NCBI GenBank assembly: GCA_041392785.1
Contig: JAWKLK010000011.1
Location: forward strand, 124,001 to 188,000
Direction of reading: 5' to 3'
Length of the DNA stretch: 64,000 bases
From: OLB9 sp041392785
GTDB taxonomy: Bacteria > Bacteroidota > Bacteroidia > Chitinophagales > Saprospiraceae
Part shown: in pieces, positions 1 to 8,524 of the stretch
Position numbering within the stretch: position 1 is the first letter of the stretch
Layout: each line of letters starts with the position of its first letter
Program-made: the position numbers and the translations under genes
The notes under the pieces: model-generated
Seen by the model: only the letters and a program-made list of their open reading frames with translations
Databases searched by the model: none
Told to the model about the DNA's origin: nothing

Positions 1-82
1 CAAATTACAAGAGTTGAAATCGAAAGGTGCTTTGACTGAGGAAGAATTTCAGTTTGAGCGCAAGAAAATTTTAAGACAATAA
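1..82 (+). CDS. C-terminal end of a SHOCT-domain protein (partial)
   Basis: Only the last 26 codons and a TAA stop lie in the window. The peptide reads KLQELKSKGALTEEEF and then a basic run ending in ILRQ. This is the SHOCT pattern (short C-terminal helix-turn-helix-like domain), usually found at the end of small bacterial membrane or envelope proteins. The N-terminal part that would give the function is outside the window. It is on the same strand as the CBS gene that starts 12 bp later, so the two may be cotranscribed. Confidence 0.7.
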   Translation, partial: KLQELKSKGALTEEEFQFERKKILRQ

Positions 83-94
83 ACAATTTGAATT

Positions 95-754
95 TTGACA
101 GCTAAAAATCTGATAACCCAAAGTATAGTCCCGCTTCAGACATCTGATACAGGCACCGAGGCATTACAAATGATGCAGGTTTATCATGTCCGCCATCTCC
201 CTATAGTAAATCATGAACAATTATTGGGTGTACTTTCTGAAGATGACCTACTCATTCATAACACCGAAGACCCTATAGGTACGTATAGATTGACACATGT
301 CAGACCTTTTTGCTTCGAAAATGAGCACATTTTTGAAATTATGACAAAACTAGGTAGGTTTCAACTTACCTTGATTCCCGTCATCAATGCAGATGAAGTA
401 TATCTAGGCGTCATCACCATGGAAGATGTGCTGCATTATTTTGCACAACAATTTTCATTTTCTGATACTGGCAGCATCTTGGTTTTGGAGTCAAATAAAT
501 TAAACTATTCTCTTTCTGAAATAGCAAGAATAGCAGAGTCAGAAGATGTCACTATTTTAAGTAGTTTTATAAGTCATAATCCGGATGACCCTACAACATA
601 TATTACTTTAAGGCTGAATAGACAGGATATAACCTTCTTGAAATCCACATACGAAAGATTTGGTTACACCGTGTTCGGATCCTATTCTGATGAAGATTTT
701 AGAGATAATCTCAAAGAAAGGTATGATGCATTCATGTCATACCTTAGTATTTAG
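95..754 (+). CDS. CBS-domain protein (tandem CBS plus ACT-like C-terminus)
   Basis: This is a 219-residue cytosolic protein. Two CBS motifs are visible: the first at about residues 10-55 (MQVYHVRHLPIV, then LLGVLSEDDLL) and the second at about 70-120 (LIPVINADEVYLGVITMEDVL). The remaining about 85 residues resemble a ferredoxin-like ACT fold, the arrangement of AcuB-like regulators. CBS pairs bind adenosyl ligands; the ligand and partner here are unknown. The start is TTG at 95, because the next residues (TAKNLI) match where family members begin and no better ATG lies upstream. It is 6 bp from the Omp85-like gene, so the two are probably cotranscribed. Confidence 0.8.
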   Translation: MTAKNLITQSIVPLQTSDTGTEALQMMQVYHVRHLPIVNHEQLLGVLSEDDLLIHNTEDPIGTYRLTHVRPFCFENEHIFEIMTKLGRFQLTLIPVINADEVYLGVITMEDVLHYFAQQFSFSDTGSILVLESNKLNYSLSEIARIAESEDVTILSSFISHNPDDPTTYITLRLNRQDITFLKSTYERFGYTVFGSYSDEDFRDNLKERYDAFMSYLSI

Positions 755-760
755 TTATTT

Positions 761-2167
761 ATGTGGAAAGATAACAAGCATTCTCTGTATTTTGCTTTTG
801 CTATAATTATATCCACCTCCACTACCATTTTAAGTCAAAATTCTCACATCATTATTCGTAATATTGTCATTTCAGGCAATGAAAAAACGAGTGAAAAAGT
901 AATCTATAAAGAATTAGATTTTAAAAAAGGAGATACTATCCCTTTGGAGTCCCTTTCTGCACTTATGTACAAAAACAATGGCAGGTTAGAATCAAAAAAA
1001 ATTTTTAATAAATCAAATATCAATATAAAAAATTGGGACAATGCTACCAATGAAGTAGACGTTTACATCACGTTGCAAGAGAATTGGTTTATATATCCCT
1101 ACCCTATTTTGGAATTGGCTGATAGAAATTTTAATGTATGGCGGAAAGAGCATAATTACAATTTCAACAGATTGAATTATGGTGCAGGTATCAAGCACAT
1201 CAACCTTTCCGGCATGGATGATGCTTTAGCTATAAAAGTTCATGGTGGATATTCTACAAAAGTTGATTTATCCTATGAATACCCATATTTATTGAAATCA
1301 TGGGGTTTGTCTACTGATTTCAGTTTGACTAATAATAACGAATTCGGCTATATTTCTCAAGGGAATGTTTTGAAGTTTTATAAAAATGAAAACGAGCAAA
1401 CTTTACTCAAGCAACTGAAAGCCAGCATTGCAATCCACAATAGAAGTTCATCTACCATTTTCCAAAGATTATCACTTGGATACATTCATGCCAAGCTATT
1501 AGATGATTTTGATATTACACTAAATCCAAACTACTTTGCCCCAAATAAAAAGAGTCTCTCGATTTTCTTTCTCGAATATCTACTTAAAATTGACAGAACT
1601 ACGTATCCACTGTACCCTATTGAAGGGATCAGAGGTGAATTGTCATTAAAACATGAAGGATTTAAAAATGAAATTCAAACATCACATGCAGTTCTAAATT
1701 TGGAGACATTTGTCCCTATTGTGAAAAATCTTTTTATATCAAATGCATTAAGATTCAAGTATAATTTCCAATCAAAACCAATTCCATTTTATTTGTATAA
1801 AGGAATTGGCTATGATAATAATTCAATAATGGGTTACCAATTATATGTTTTTGAATCAAAGGATTATTTCATAGTAAATAATGCATTGACTTACAAATTA
1901 TTGGACAAAGATTTCAATATGATGTCTTGGGTACCGAGACAATTTAAAACTTTAAATATTAAGGCATTCCTGAGTGCAAAATTTGATGTTGGATATGCCA
2001 ATGATCCATACTACGGACACCTGAATCCATTATCAAATACTTTGCAGTATGGGTATGGCCTCGGATTTGATATAGTGCCTTTCAATATCTCCACATTTAG
2101 TGCCATTTATGGATTCAATAAATTGGGTGAAAAGTCTTGGTATTTTTCAGCAGATTTATCTTTTTGA
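761..2167 (+). CDS. Omp85/BamA-like outer-membrane protein with POTRA domain
   Basis: The protein has 468 residues with an N-terminal signal segment of about 25 residues. A single POTRA-like domain follows at about 30-115 (IRNIVISGNEKTSEKVIYKE, then a VDVYITLQE strand). The rest is a beta-barrel with alternating aromatic strands and a terminal aromatic residue (ADLSF). It has far fewer POTRA repeats than BamA (five), so it is more likely a TamA-like or other accessory Omp85 protein. It lies 6 bp after the CBS gene. Its last 12 bp overlap the 3' end of the convergent flippase-like gene. Confidence 0.78.
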   Translation: MWKDNKHSLYFAFAIIISTSTTILSQNSHIIIRNIVISGNEKTSEKVIYKELDFKKGDTIPLESLSALMYKNNGRLESKKIFNKSNINIKNWDNATNEVDVYITLQENWFIYPYPILELADRNFNVWRKEHNYNFNRLNYGAGIKHINLSGMDDALAIKVHGGYSTKVDLSYEYPYLLKSWGLSTDFSLTNNNEFGYISQGNVLKFYKNENEQTLLKQLKASIAIHNRSSSTIFQRLSLGYIHAKLLDDFDITLNPNYFAPNKKSLSIFFLEYLLKIDRTTYPLYPIEGIRGELSLKHEGFKNEIQTSHAVLNLETFVPIVKNLFISNALRFKYNFQSKPIPFYLYKGIGYDNNSIMGYQLYVFESKDYFIVNNALTYKLLDKDFNMMSWVPRQFKTLNIKAFLSAKFDVGYANDPYYGHLNPLSNTLQYGYGLGFDIVPFNISTFSAIYGFNKLGEKSWYFSADLSF

Positions 2168-3199
2168 TTCCCTCTGAAAACGATAACTGATCAATAAATA
2201 GATGGTCAAAGCACTTATCAAAACATAATAGTATGTAAAAAATCTCCACATGGATACTATTAAATATGAGAGTTTAGAGGGTATACTTTGACCAAAAATA
2301 AGTAAGAATGATGCTTCAGCACCACCACTTGCTCCTGGTGTAGGAATAAACAGCATGGTAATATATATAAACCATTGTCTGATGTAAGTCTGGATGACAT
2401 CAAAATCGATTCCAAATGCATGCAACAATACTAAAAGTACCGAAAACTTTGAAAACCATTGAATCAATAATACAGTGAAACTAAATAACATTCTCCATTT
2501 ACCATGAATTATAGCCAAACGAAATGTAGATTTGATTTCTGAAATATTGGATGTCAATTTTGTCCTAAATTTATAGTATCGCGTATAATACGCTTTAGGC
2601 ATGAAGTTTCCTATTTTTAAAAATTTGGGTAATCTTCGATACCTTTTTAATATAAAATACAATAAAATTAAACCAAGAATAGTAATTATGATCTTAAAAT
2701 TGGTTGTCAAAAAGTGGTTTAAAAAATTCAACACCTTTGATACCAAAGATTCAGAAAAATAAGTTGCCAAAATAAATCCCATAGCATAGAAAATGATATC
2801 TTCTATAACGCCATAAGAAAGTAAAAACCCAACGTTTTTAGCTTTAAATCCTTTATTCAATAGTAAAGCTGCTTTCACTGGTGCTCCACCAACTGCAGTT
2901 GGGCTAAGCGCAGATGCCACTTCTGCAGTCACCACTATTTTAAGACATTCATCCAAACGGATACTCTCACCTAAAAACTTGGACCAAAACCAAATGCGAA
3001 GCGCATATCCTACCCATGGTATGACCATAAGCACCATAATAAGGGCGACATAACTAAAGTGCAAGGTTTTAACAATGTTTAGTAACTCTTTGTCTGTAGT
3101 ATAGAGTACAAATAAGATATGCAAACAGACACCAATAGCAATGAAGATCCCAAGTTTCCTCAAAATATTACTTAGGTTTCCTTGATCTTGCTGACTCAT
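2156..3199 (-). CDS. YbhN/AglD-type flippase-like integral membrane protein
   Basis: A 347-residue polytopic membrane protein with about eight hydrophobic segments. It fits the lysylphosphatidylglycerol synthase transmembrane (UPF0104) family, as shown by SALSPTAVGGAPVKAALLLN at about 95-115 and the late PTPGASGGAEASFLL motif at about 285-300. Members without a catalytic aminoacyl domain, like this one, are often called flippase-like, but the lipid moved is unknown. Its start lies 16 bp after the end of the subtilisin gene (4949 to 3216), so the two may form a unit. Confidence 0.82.
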   Translation of the reverse strand: MSQQDQGNLSNILRKLGIFIAIGVCLHILFVLYTTDKELLNIVKTLHFSYVALIMVLMVIPWVGYALRIWFWSKFLGESIRLDECLKIVVTAEVASALSPTAVGGAPVKAALLLNKGFKAKNVGFLLSYGVIEDIIFYAMGFILATYFSESLVSKVLNFLNHFLTTNFKIIITILGLILLYFILKRYRRLPKFLKIGNFMPKAYYTRYYKFRTKLTSNISEIKSTFRLAIIHGKWRMLFSFTVLLIQWFSKFSVLLVLLHAFGIDFDVIQTYIRQWFIYITMLFIPTPGASGGAEASFLLIFGQSIPSKLSYLIVSMWRFFTYYYVLISALTIYLLISYRFQRESKR

Positions 3200-3215
3200 A
3201 ATTCTTCTTCGGAAT

Positions 3216-4949
3216 CTATAACTTTATAAATTGGGTAGACACAAAATTATCTTTTGTGTAAGCTTTAAGAATATAAAATCCGTTTGCAAAATGTTGTACA
3301 TTTATCTCCTTAGTATATCCTGCCACGTGATCTGATGCAACCACTCTCCCCATTTGATCATAGATTGATAGTGAATAAATTTCTTGATTGCATTCTACTG
3401 TTAGAATATTGTAAGTCGGATTTGGATATAGTCTGATATCATAATTTGTGGTTTGATAGGATTCCACTTCCGTTAATCTTGCAGCTTTAACTGCTGCCAA
3501 TGCGTCAATGCGTCCATAACCATAGATAGGGTTAGGTACTTCGAGCGCTGAGAAGCCAAAACATGTATCTTGCGCTGTCAAAGGAACCGCTGTCGCTTCT
3601 AATATACCTTCAATAATATCAACATGACCAGCTAATGCAGGATTTGCTGAGATCATGAGGGCTACCACCCCGCACACATGAGGCGATGCCATACTTGTGC
3701 CACTGAAATTGGCGAATCCACCATTACGAATGACTGATCTTACTCTTGCTCCTGGGGCGACAACATTGGGCTTCATTCTGAAACTGCTATCTATTACTAT
3801 TGGTCCGCGACTACTAAAACTAGCAATCGTGTCTCTGTCATTCGTTGCACCTACTGAAAATGAAGGTTCCAAAAATCCAGGAGGCCCGATAGCCGATCCA
3901 CAAGAAGGCCCATCATTTCCAGCTGAAACTGATACAAATATTCCAGCAGCTTTCAAATGTTCTATAGCCATATTGAAAATTTCATAAGACGCCTCTGTGC
4001 ATCCTTCTTCTACAGAACAATACCAAGAATTATTTATGACATGAGGTGCATAATCAGGATTAGGTTCATTACCTTCAGAATATGGAGCGAGCATCCATTC
4101 AAAACACTCTATGTAGGTGCTAAGTTTCCCATACCCTCTTTCCATATTTCTACATGCAATCCATTTTGCTCCTGGTGCCACACCAATTGCATTTATGGTA
4201 TCTTGGCCTATCATGGTACCTACTGTATGTGTGCCATGATTATTATCATCACAAGGTGCAAGTATGGAAATTCCACATGGATTGGCGGTGCTATCAGGAA
4301 AATGTGTATCATGCTCATGGATAGCATCATGCCAATTATAGTTGTGGTCTACCAAGCTATCATTTTTATATCCGCGGTATTGTCGTTTTATTGGTTCCAC
4401 TTCCCAAGCAACTCCTGTATCCAGACCCCCAACAGTAACCCCATTTCCATTAATTCCCATTTTCCACACACTATCCGCTTTTATCTTGATAATTCCCCAT
4501 TCTGGTTGAAGATTTCTCAAGTTATTTTGCACTCTTTCCTCTGTAATATCCTGCATCCGAAGTGGTACATCATATATGATTTGTTTGACATCATTTCTAC
4601 AAGACAAGGTGTACAAAGTGACAAGATCAGATGTTATTGCTATACCATTGATGAGATAATATGGGCGAAATTGGATTTTTTTCTCTTTTAGATATGCTAT
4701 TAACGAAGATTGGCTTATATCTGATTGTGTCAATAATGCATCATACATTCGCCTAGCTTTGACGTTTTTAGGTAGAGATTTGGAGGGTAACCGTAAAGAA
4801 CCCGAATGATTCATCATTACAAAATAAGTAAATTTTGGCTGATTTTGGCCCATTTTTTCACAGATGGGATCTATTTTATCATGACATTGTGATGTCAATG
4901 TGTCATGTAATATAACCAAAAAAAACACTAGTAAAATGGCTGCACGCAT
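3216..4949 (-). CDS. Secreted S8 subtilisin-like serine protease with T9SS sorting domain
   Basis: The protein has 577 residues and an N-terminal signal peptide. An inhibitor-like propeptide (about 40-130) precedes the S8 domain. All three catalytic residues are present: Asp at about 177 (GGLDTG), His at about 238 (NHGTHTVG) and Ser at about 419 (GTSMASPH). The oxyanion Asn lies in SAGNDG. The last about 75 residues are a T9SS type A sorting domain (RLYPNP, then a terminal FIKL), so the enzyme should be exported across the outer membrane by the type IX system. It is probably a degradative surface or secreted protease. Confidence 0.93.
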   Translation of the reverse strand: MRAAILLVFFLVILHDTLTSQCHDKIDPICEKMGQNQPKFTYFVMMNHSGSLRLPSKSLPKNVKARRMYDALLTQSDISQSSLIAYLKEKKIQFRPYYLINGIAITSDLVTLYTLSCRNDVKQIIYDVPLRMQDITEERVQNNLRNLQPEWGIIKIKADSVWKMGINGNGVTVGGLDTGVAWEVEPIKRQYRGYKNDSLVDHNYNWHDAIHEHDTHFPDSTANPCGISILAPCDDNNHGTHTVGTMIGQDTINAIGVAPGAKWIACRNMERGYGKLSTYIECFEWMLAPYSEGNEPNPDYAPHVINNSWYCSVEEGCTEASYEIFNMAIEHLKAAGIFVSVSAGNDGPSCGSAIGPPGFLEPSFSVGATNDRDTIASFSSRGPIVIDSSFRMKPNVVAPGARVRSVIRNGGFANFSGTSMASPHVCGVVALMISANPALAGHVDIIEGILEATAVPLTAQDTCFGFSALEVPNPIYGYGRIDALAAVKAARLTEVESYQTTNYDIRLYPNPTYNILTVECNQEIYSLSIYDQMGRVVASDHVAGYTKEINVQHFANGFYILKAYTKDNFVSTQFIKL

Positions 4950-5081
4950 AAGATTAAATTGAATTGCGTAAAGATATTGAATATTTCTATAATCTGTAAA
5001 TTAGATTCAGCATTCTAGATGACCAAAGTAAAATTTCCGTCTTATCTCCATAACTAGTGCATCAAATAAAAGTAAAAACTA

Positions 5082-5591
5082 TTAAGCATCTAGGCTAAAC
5101 ATCCACAATTCTGGGCAATCAGGATCTTGTTTTAGGATATTGACAAAATGCAATTTTGACACCAGTTTGATTGATTGTTGATTATCTTTATGCACGTATG
5201 CCGTAATTTTTTCTATTCCAAGAACTCCAAAGGCAAATTCAATAACGGAATTACATGCTTCAAACATAATACCACCACCTTGAAAAGTTGGGAGTAATTC
5301 ATAACCTATTTCACAACTCTTTTTTTTTTGGTCAAAACTAAAAAGGCATATTGTTCCCAATAATATCTTTGTTTCAGTCATGGTGATGGCCCAATATAAG
5401 GAAATGTCATTGATGATATTACTATTCACCTTTTGAATGAAGGCTTCAGCATCTTTCTCATCTTTACTCAATGGCCTGTCCAGATATTGATTGATTTCTG
5501 GATCTGATCTTAATATCAATATCTCAGGGCTATCTTTTTCGGTAAGTTGTCTGAGGGTAAGTCTTTGTGTTTCAAGGATAGGTAGAATCAT
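5082..5591 (-). CDS. GNAT-family acetyltransferase (RimJ/RimL type)
   Basis: A 169-residue cytosolic protein of the Acetyltransf_3 type. It opens with ILETQRLTLRQLTEKD, has the core strand LLGTICLFSFD, the acetyl-CoA region SCEIGYELLPTFQGGGIM at about 90-108, and the closing segment KITAYVHKDNQQSIKLVSKL. Members acetylate ribosomal-protein N-termini, antibiotics or small amines; the acceptor here cannot be told. It stands alone, with about 130 bp to the protease gene downstream and over 400 bp to the kinase gene upstream. Confidence 0.85.
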   Translation of the reverse strand: MILPILETQRLTLRQLTEKDSPEILILRSDPEINQYLDRPLSKDEKDAEAFIQKVNSNIINDISLYWAITMTETKILLGTICLFSFDQKKKSCEIGYELLPTFQGGGIMFEACNSVIEFAFGVLGIEKITAYVHKDNQQSIKLVSKLHFVNILKQDPDCPELWMFSLDA

Positions 5592-6018
5592 CTAATAACC
5601 TTTTTTATTGATGACAAACTTTTTATCCCGCATGCGAACATTGTGAAAAATTTCATCAAATGTAACCAAATATTTCAAAAAAAAGTGTCATCCATTAAAA
5701 TCATGGTAATATATCATTTATCTCTAAATCAATGGATACAATGTGGATATTGTATCGATGGTAATATTAAAAAAAAGACGTAAAATATTGCTACTTACGT
5801 CTTTCTATTAACTAACAAATCACCTTATTATTACAAAACAAATTCAAAATACTTCAAAGTATTCTAAAACAACTTTATTGCTTCATTATCTCTTTGATGG
5901 TGCAAAGGTAAGCAAGACTCCACATACAAAATAAAGTTTAACCATTAATTAACAGAATTTTATTTTACAAAAGGCACAATATAAAACAGTCAACAAAATT
6001 ATATTTGGTTAAATAGTT
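5592..6018. other. Gene-free stretch between the acetyltransferase and kinase genes
   Basis: No convincing coding sequence is seen in these 427 bp. It holds the presumed promoter of the acetyltransferase next to 5591 and, further right, the terminator hairpin of the kinase gene at about 5767-5803. The base composition is AT-rich throughout. Confidence 0.6.
5767..5803 (-). terminator. Rho-independent-type terminator for the kinase gene
   Basis: A perfect 9-bp stem AAGACGTAA (5775-5783) pairs with TTACGTCTT (5795-5803) around an 11-base loop. On the minus strand it is followed by a run of T. It lies about 215 bp past the kinase stop codon and points the right way. Confidence 0.65.
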
Positions 6019-7812
6019 TTATGTTGGACATTTTAATCTTATCATTACTGAAAATCCTTCGCCTTGATTGGTATCCACCGCTATTTGGCCATGAAGATAA
6101 TTCACTCTCGATTTGATATTCTCCAGACCCATACCTGCTTTAATTTGTTTCGATGGATTAATTCCGATTCCATCATCTTCATATTGCAAAACCACATCAT
6201 TTTCGTCAAAATTGAGTTGAATCAAAATTTCATTTGCACGTGCATGCTTTATTGTATTTGTAATCAATTCTTGCACTATCCTGAAGATGGTGATAGCTAT
6301 CATCTTATCTATCTTTTGAGGTACATCATAATACTGAAAATCAATTACAGGGAATTTCTCGTCATCAAATCGGTTAATCAAATCTTTTAAGGCTGGAATC
6401 AAGCCTAGATTTTGTAATGAACTTGGCTGCAAATCACGAGAAATATTACGAACCTCACTCACCGCTGTATCCAAAAGATTGAATGCACGCACATAACTGT
6501 CATCATTCATCAAACTTACATTTTGAGATCTAACTCTGTCAAATTGCAATTTTATAGTGCTTAGCAATCCTCCAAGGGAGTCATGCAAATCTTTGGCAAC
6601 ACGTTCACGTTCTATCTCTTGACCTTCGATCACAGATCTCATGCTACTGATTTTCAGGTTGTCTTCCAGTTCTCTGATTTTTTGTTGGTTTATTTCCTCT
6701 TTTTGTAGGGATATAATTTTATCTTTTTGAATTCGCTGGTCATACATTTGCACTATAAAATATGACGCTAATAACGCAATCACCAATCCTACTCCCAACA
6801 AATACAATAACCTCCGTTGGGCTTTATTTTTTTCTTCTGCTACTTGTTTATCTATCTTCAAAATTTCTATATTGGAACGAATGTCTTTAGTTCCATATTT
6901 CAGAGCAAAATTATTGAGGGACTCAATCCTATTTTTATTAAGAATGCTGTCATTAAGTTTTGTGTACTTGGTTAAATATTCATAAGCTTCTGCATTATTA
7001 TTTAGTTCGGAATGTGTCTTTGATAGGGTCAAATACAATTCTTTTCTTTGTGTATCATAAGGTTTAATAGGCAGCAGCATTGCGCTCTTATTCAAGTACT
7101 TTTCAGCTAAATGAAACTTTCGATTTAGAAAATTGATATAACCTATATGATATAAACTATTGGCTCCTAATGAAATATCACTTTGTTCTGTACTAATACT
7201 CAGCAATCTTGAAGCAATAATGAGAGCACTATCCAATTCATACATGTGCTCAAAAAAGTGTATTTTTTCTATGAGAATATTTTTCTCAAATACAGTGTTT
7301 TTACCGTAGATGTCAGTAATCACCCAAGCATTTCGCATATACTTAGCAGCCATTTCATAGTCATTTTTTTCTCGATATGCTCGTTGTATGGAAAGATACG
7401 TATTGATCAGCTGTGTAGTGTCTTTAAGTTTCTGATATTCTTCTATCAAAGGTAGAAAGTTGTCAATTGCAGCGTCATAATATCCAGCATCCAAAAAACG
7501 TCTTCCATATTCAAAACTAGCTTTCCTGTACCCTCCAGAATTGCTTGTGAGTTTATAATATTCCATCGACCTTCGGTAATATTCAAACGATTTTAAATAG
7601 TCATTCAATACATCTCCTTCAATGTTAGCCAATAAGAAATATGTATCAGCTAGCAAAGCATGATTGTTAGTAGCTCGCGCTTCCTCCAACATTTGTGTAA
7701 GGTGACTATAACTATATGTACTATCTATTTGGACTTGCCCAAAGATATTTCTAGAGCCTGATATAAAAATAGAAATAATAAATAAAAGAAATAAAAACCT
7801 TAATCGATGCAT
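6019..7812 (-). CDS. TPR-containing sensor histidine kinase (NarL/HisKA_3 type)
   Basis: The protein has 597 residues: signal peptide, about 300 periplasmic residues of TPR-like helical repeats, one transmembrane helix at about 335-355, a coiled coil, then a HisKA_3 dimerisation domain. The phospho-acceptor is the His of DLHDSLGG at about residue 408. The C-terminal HATPase domain has an N box (ELITNTIKHA) and a G box (DDGIGI, then GMGLENIKSRV). Such kinases phosphorylate LuxR-type response regulators. None is encoded next to it, so the partner is elsewhere. It is transcribed divergently from rpsO. Confidence 0.9.
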   Translation of the reverse strand: MHRLRFLFLLFIISIFISGSRNIFGQVQIDSTYSYSHLTQMLEEARATNNHALLADTYFLLANIEGDVLNDYLKSFEYYRRSMEYYKLTSNSGGYRKASFEYGRRFLDAGYYDAAIDNFLPLIEEYQKLKDTTQLINTYLSIQRAYREKNDYEMAAKYMRNAWVITDIYGKNTVFEKNILIEKIHFFEHMYELDSALIIASRLLSISTEQSDISLGANSLYHIGYINFLNRKFHLAEKYLNKSAMLLPIKPYDTQRKELYLTLSKTHSELNNNAEAYEYLTKYTKLNDSILNKNRIESLNNFALKYGTKDIRSNIEILKIDKQVAEEKNKAQRRLLYLLGVGLVIALLASYFIVQMYDQRIQKDKIISLQKEEINQQKIRELEDNLKISSMRSVIEGQEIERERVAKDLHDSLGGLLSTIKLQFDRVRSQNVSLMNDDSYVRAFNLLDTAVSEVRNISRDLQPSSLQNLGLIPALKDLINRFDDEKFPVIDFQYYDVPQKIDKMIAITIFRIVQELITNTIKHARANEILIQLNFDENDVVLQYEDDGIGINPSKQIKAGMGLENIKSRVNYLHGQIAVDTNQGEGFSVMIRLKCPT

Positions 7813-7902
7813 ATGATTCTATCTAATACAAAATTAAGAAATAAAATACTAAAACACACAGTAATAAAATTAAAATAATTCTCCCAAGTCAAAATTTTCA
7901 AG

Positions 7903-7910
7903 TACATTTG
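7903..7910 (+). promoter_or_regulatory. Bacteroidota-type -7 element of rpsO
   Basis: TACATTTG matches the TAnnTTTG -7 consensus of the phylum and lies 58 bp before the rpsO start. No clear TTTG -33 element is visible at the usual distance. Confidence 0.5.
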
Positions 7911-7967
7911 CGGCGCTATTTACAAATCCTAGTGTTTTGTATCATTGGTAATCATTAAATATTAATC

Positions 7968-8243
7968 ATGTCAACGTACTTAAGCGACGAGAAAAAAAAA
8001 GAAATTTTTACAGAGTTTGGCGGTAATGCAGCCAACACAGGTTCTATCGAAGCACAAATAGCTTTATTTACTTTTAGAATCAAATCATTATCTGAACATT
8101 TAAAAGATAATAAAAAAGATAACTCTTGTAAAAGAACCATGTTAACTTTGGTAGGAAAGCGTAAAAGACTTTTGAAATATCTTATGCATAGAGATATTCA
8201 GAAGTACAGAGACCTTATCGAGAAACTTGGTATTAGAAAGTAA
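7968..8243 (+). CDS. rpsO: 30S ribosomal protein S15
   Basis: This 91-residue protein has the full-length S15 pattern: FGGNAANTGSIEAQIALFT at about 18-37, LSEHLKDNKKD, and the conserved LVGKRKRLLKYL at about 63-75 that contacts 16S rRNA. S15 binds the central domain of 16S rRNA early in small-subunit assembly. It is followed by its own strong terminator and then pnp, the common bacterial gene order rpsO-pnp. The separate pnp promoter suggests the two are not obligatorily cotranscribed. Confidence 0.98.
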   Translation: MSTYLSDEKKKEIFTEFGGNAANTGSIEAQIALFTFRIKSLSEHLKDNKKDNSCKRTMLTLVGKRKRLLKYLMHRDIQKYRDLIEKLGIRK

Positions 8244-8248
8244 ATTTT

Positions 8249-8279
8249 TAAAAGGGCGTTTCATTTGACGCCCTTTTTC
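8249..8279 (+). terminator. Terminator of rpsO
   Basis: The arms AAAAGGGCGT and ACGCCCTTTT pair around an 8-base loop, with further T residues after the right arm. It starts 6 bp after the rpsO stop codon. Confidence 0.9.
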
Positions 8280-8381
8280 CTTTTGAAGAATCAATGTTAC
8301 GTAACTATAAATAAAATACAAAGGTAGAAGCGGATGTTTTCCGTTTTTTTTTAAAATTATTATAGATTTAGATAATTTATA

Positions 8382-8389
8382 TATATTTG
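8382..8389 (+). promoter_or_regulatory. Bacteroidota-type -7 element of pnp
   Basis: TATATTTG matches TAnnTTTG. Transcription from it would give a leader of about 130 nt before the pnp start codon, long enough for post-transcriptional control of the kind known for pnp in other bacteria. That control is inference here. Confidence 0.5.
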
Positions 8390-8524
8390 CAGTATTAAAG
8401 TCTCAGAAGATAATTTTTTAGCCTCCATTAAATTGTAAACTTTTGAGCGTCATTACTTATATTTTTTGCAAAATTGCTTGCAGAATGTATTGTTCAACTT
8501 ATTCAAATTAAAAATAATTAAAGT

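Noticed and set aside
3697..4691. Two long plus-strand frames opposite the subtilisin gene
   Set aside because: The minus-strand gene has all catalytic motifs in order; the opposite frames have none.
8296..8309. The 14-base word GTTACGTAACTATA, seen also at 34492-34505
   Set aside because: Two copies of a short palindrome-containing word in AT-rich DNA of this length may be chance, and the contexts differ.
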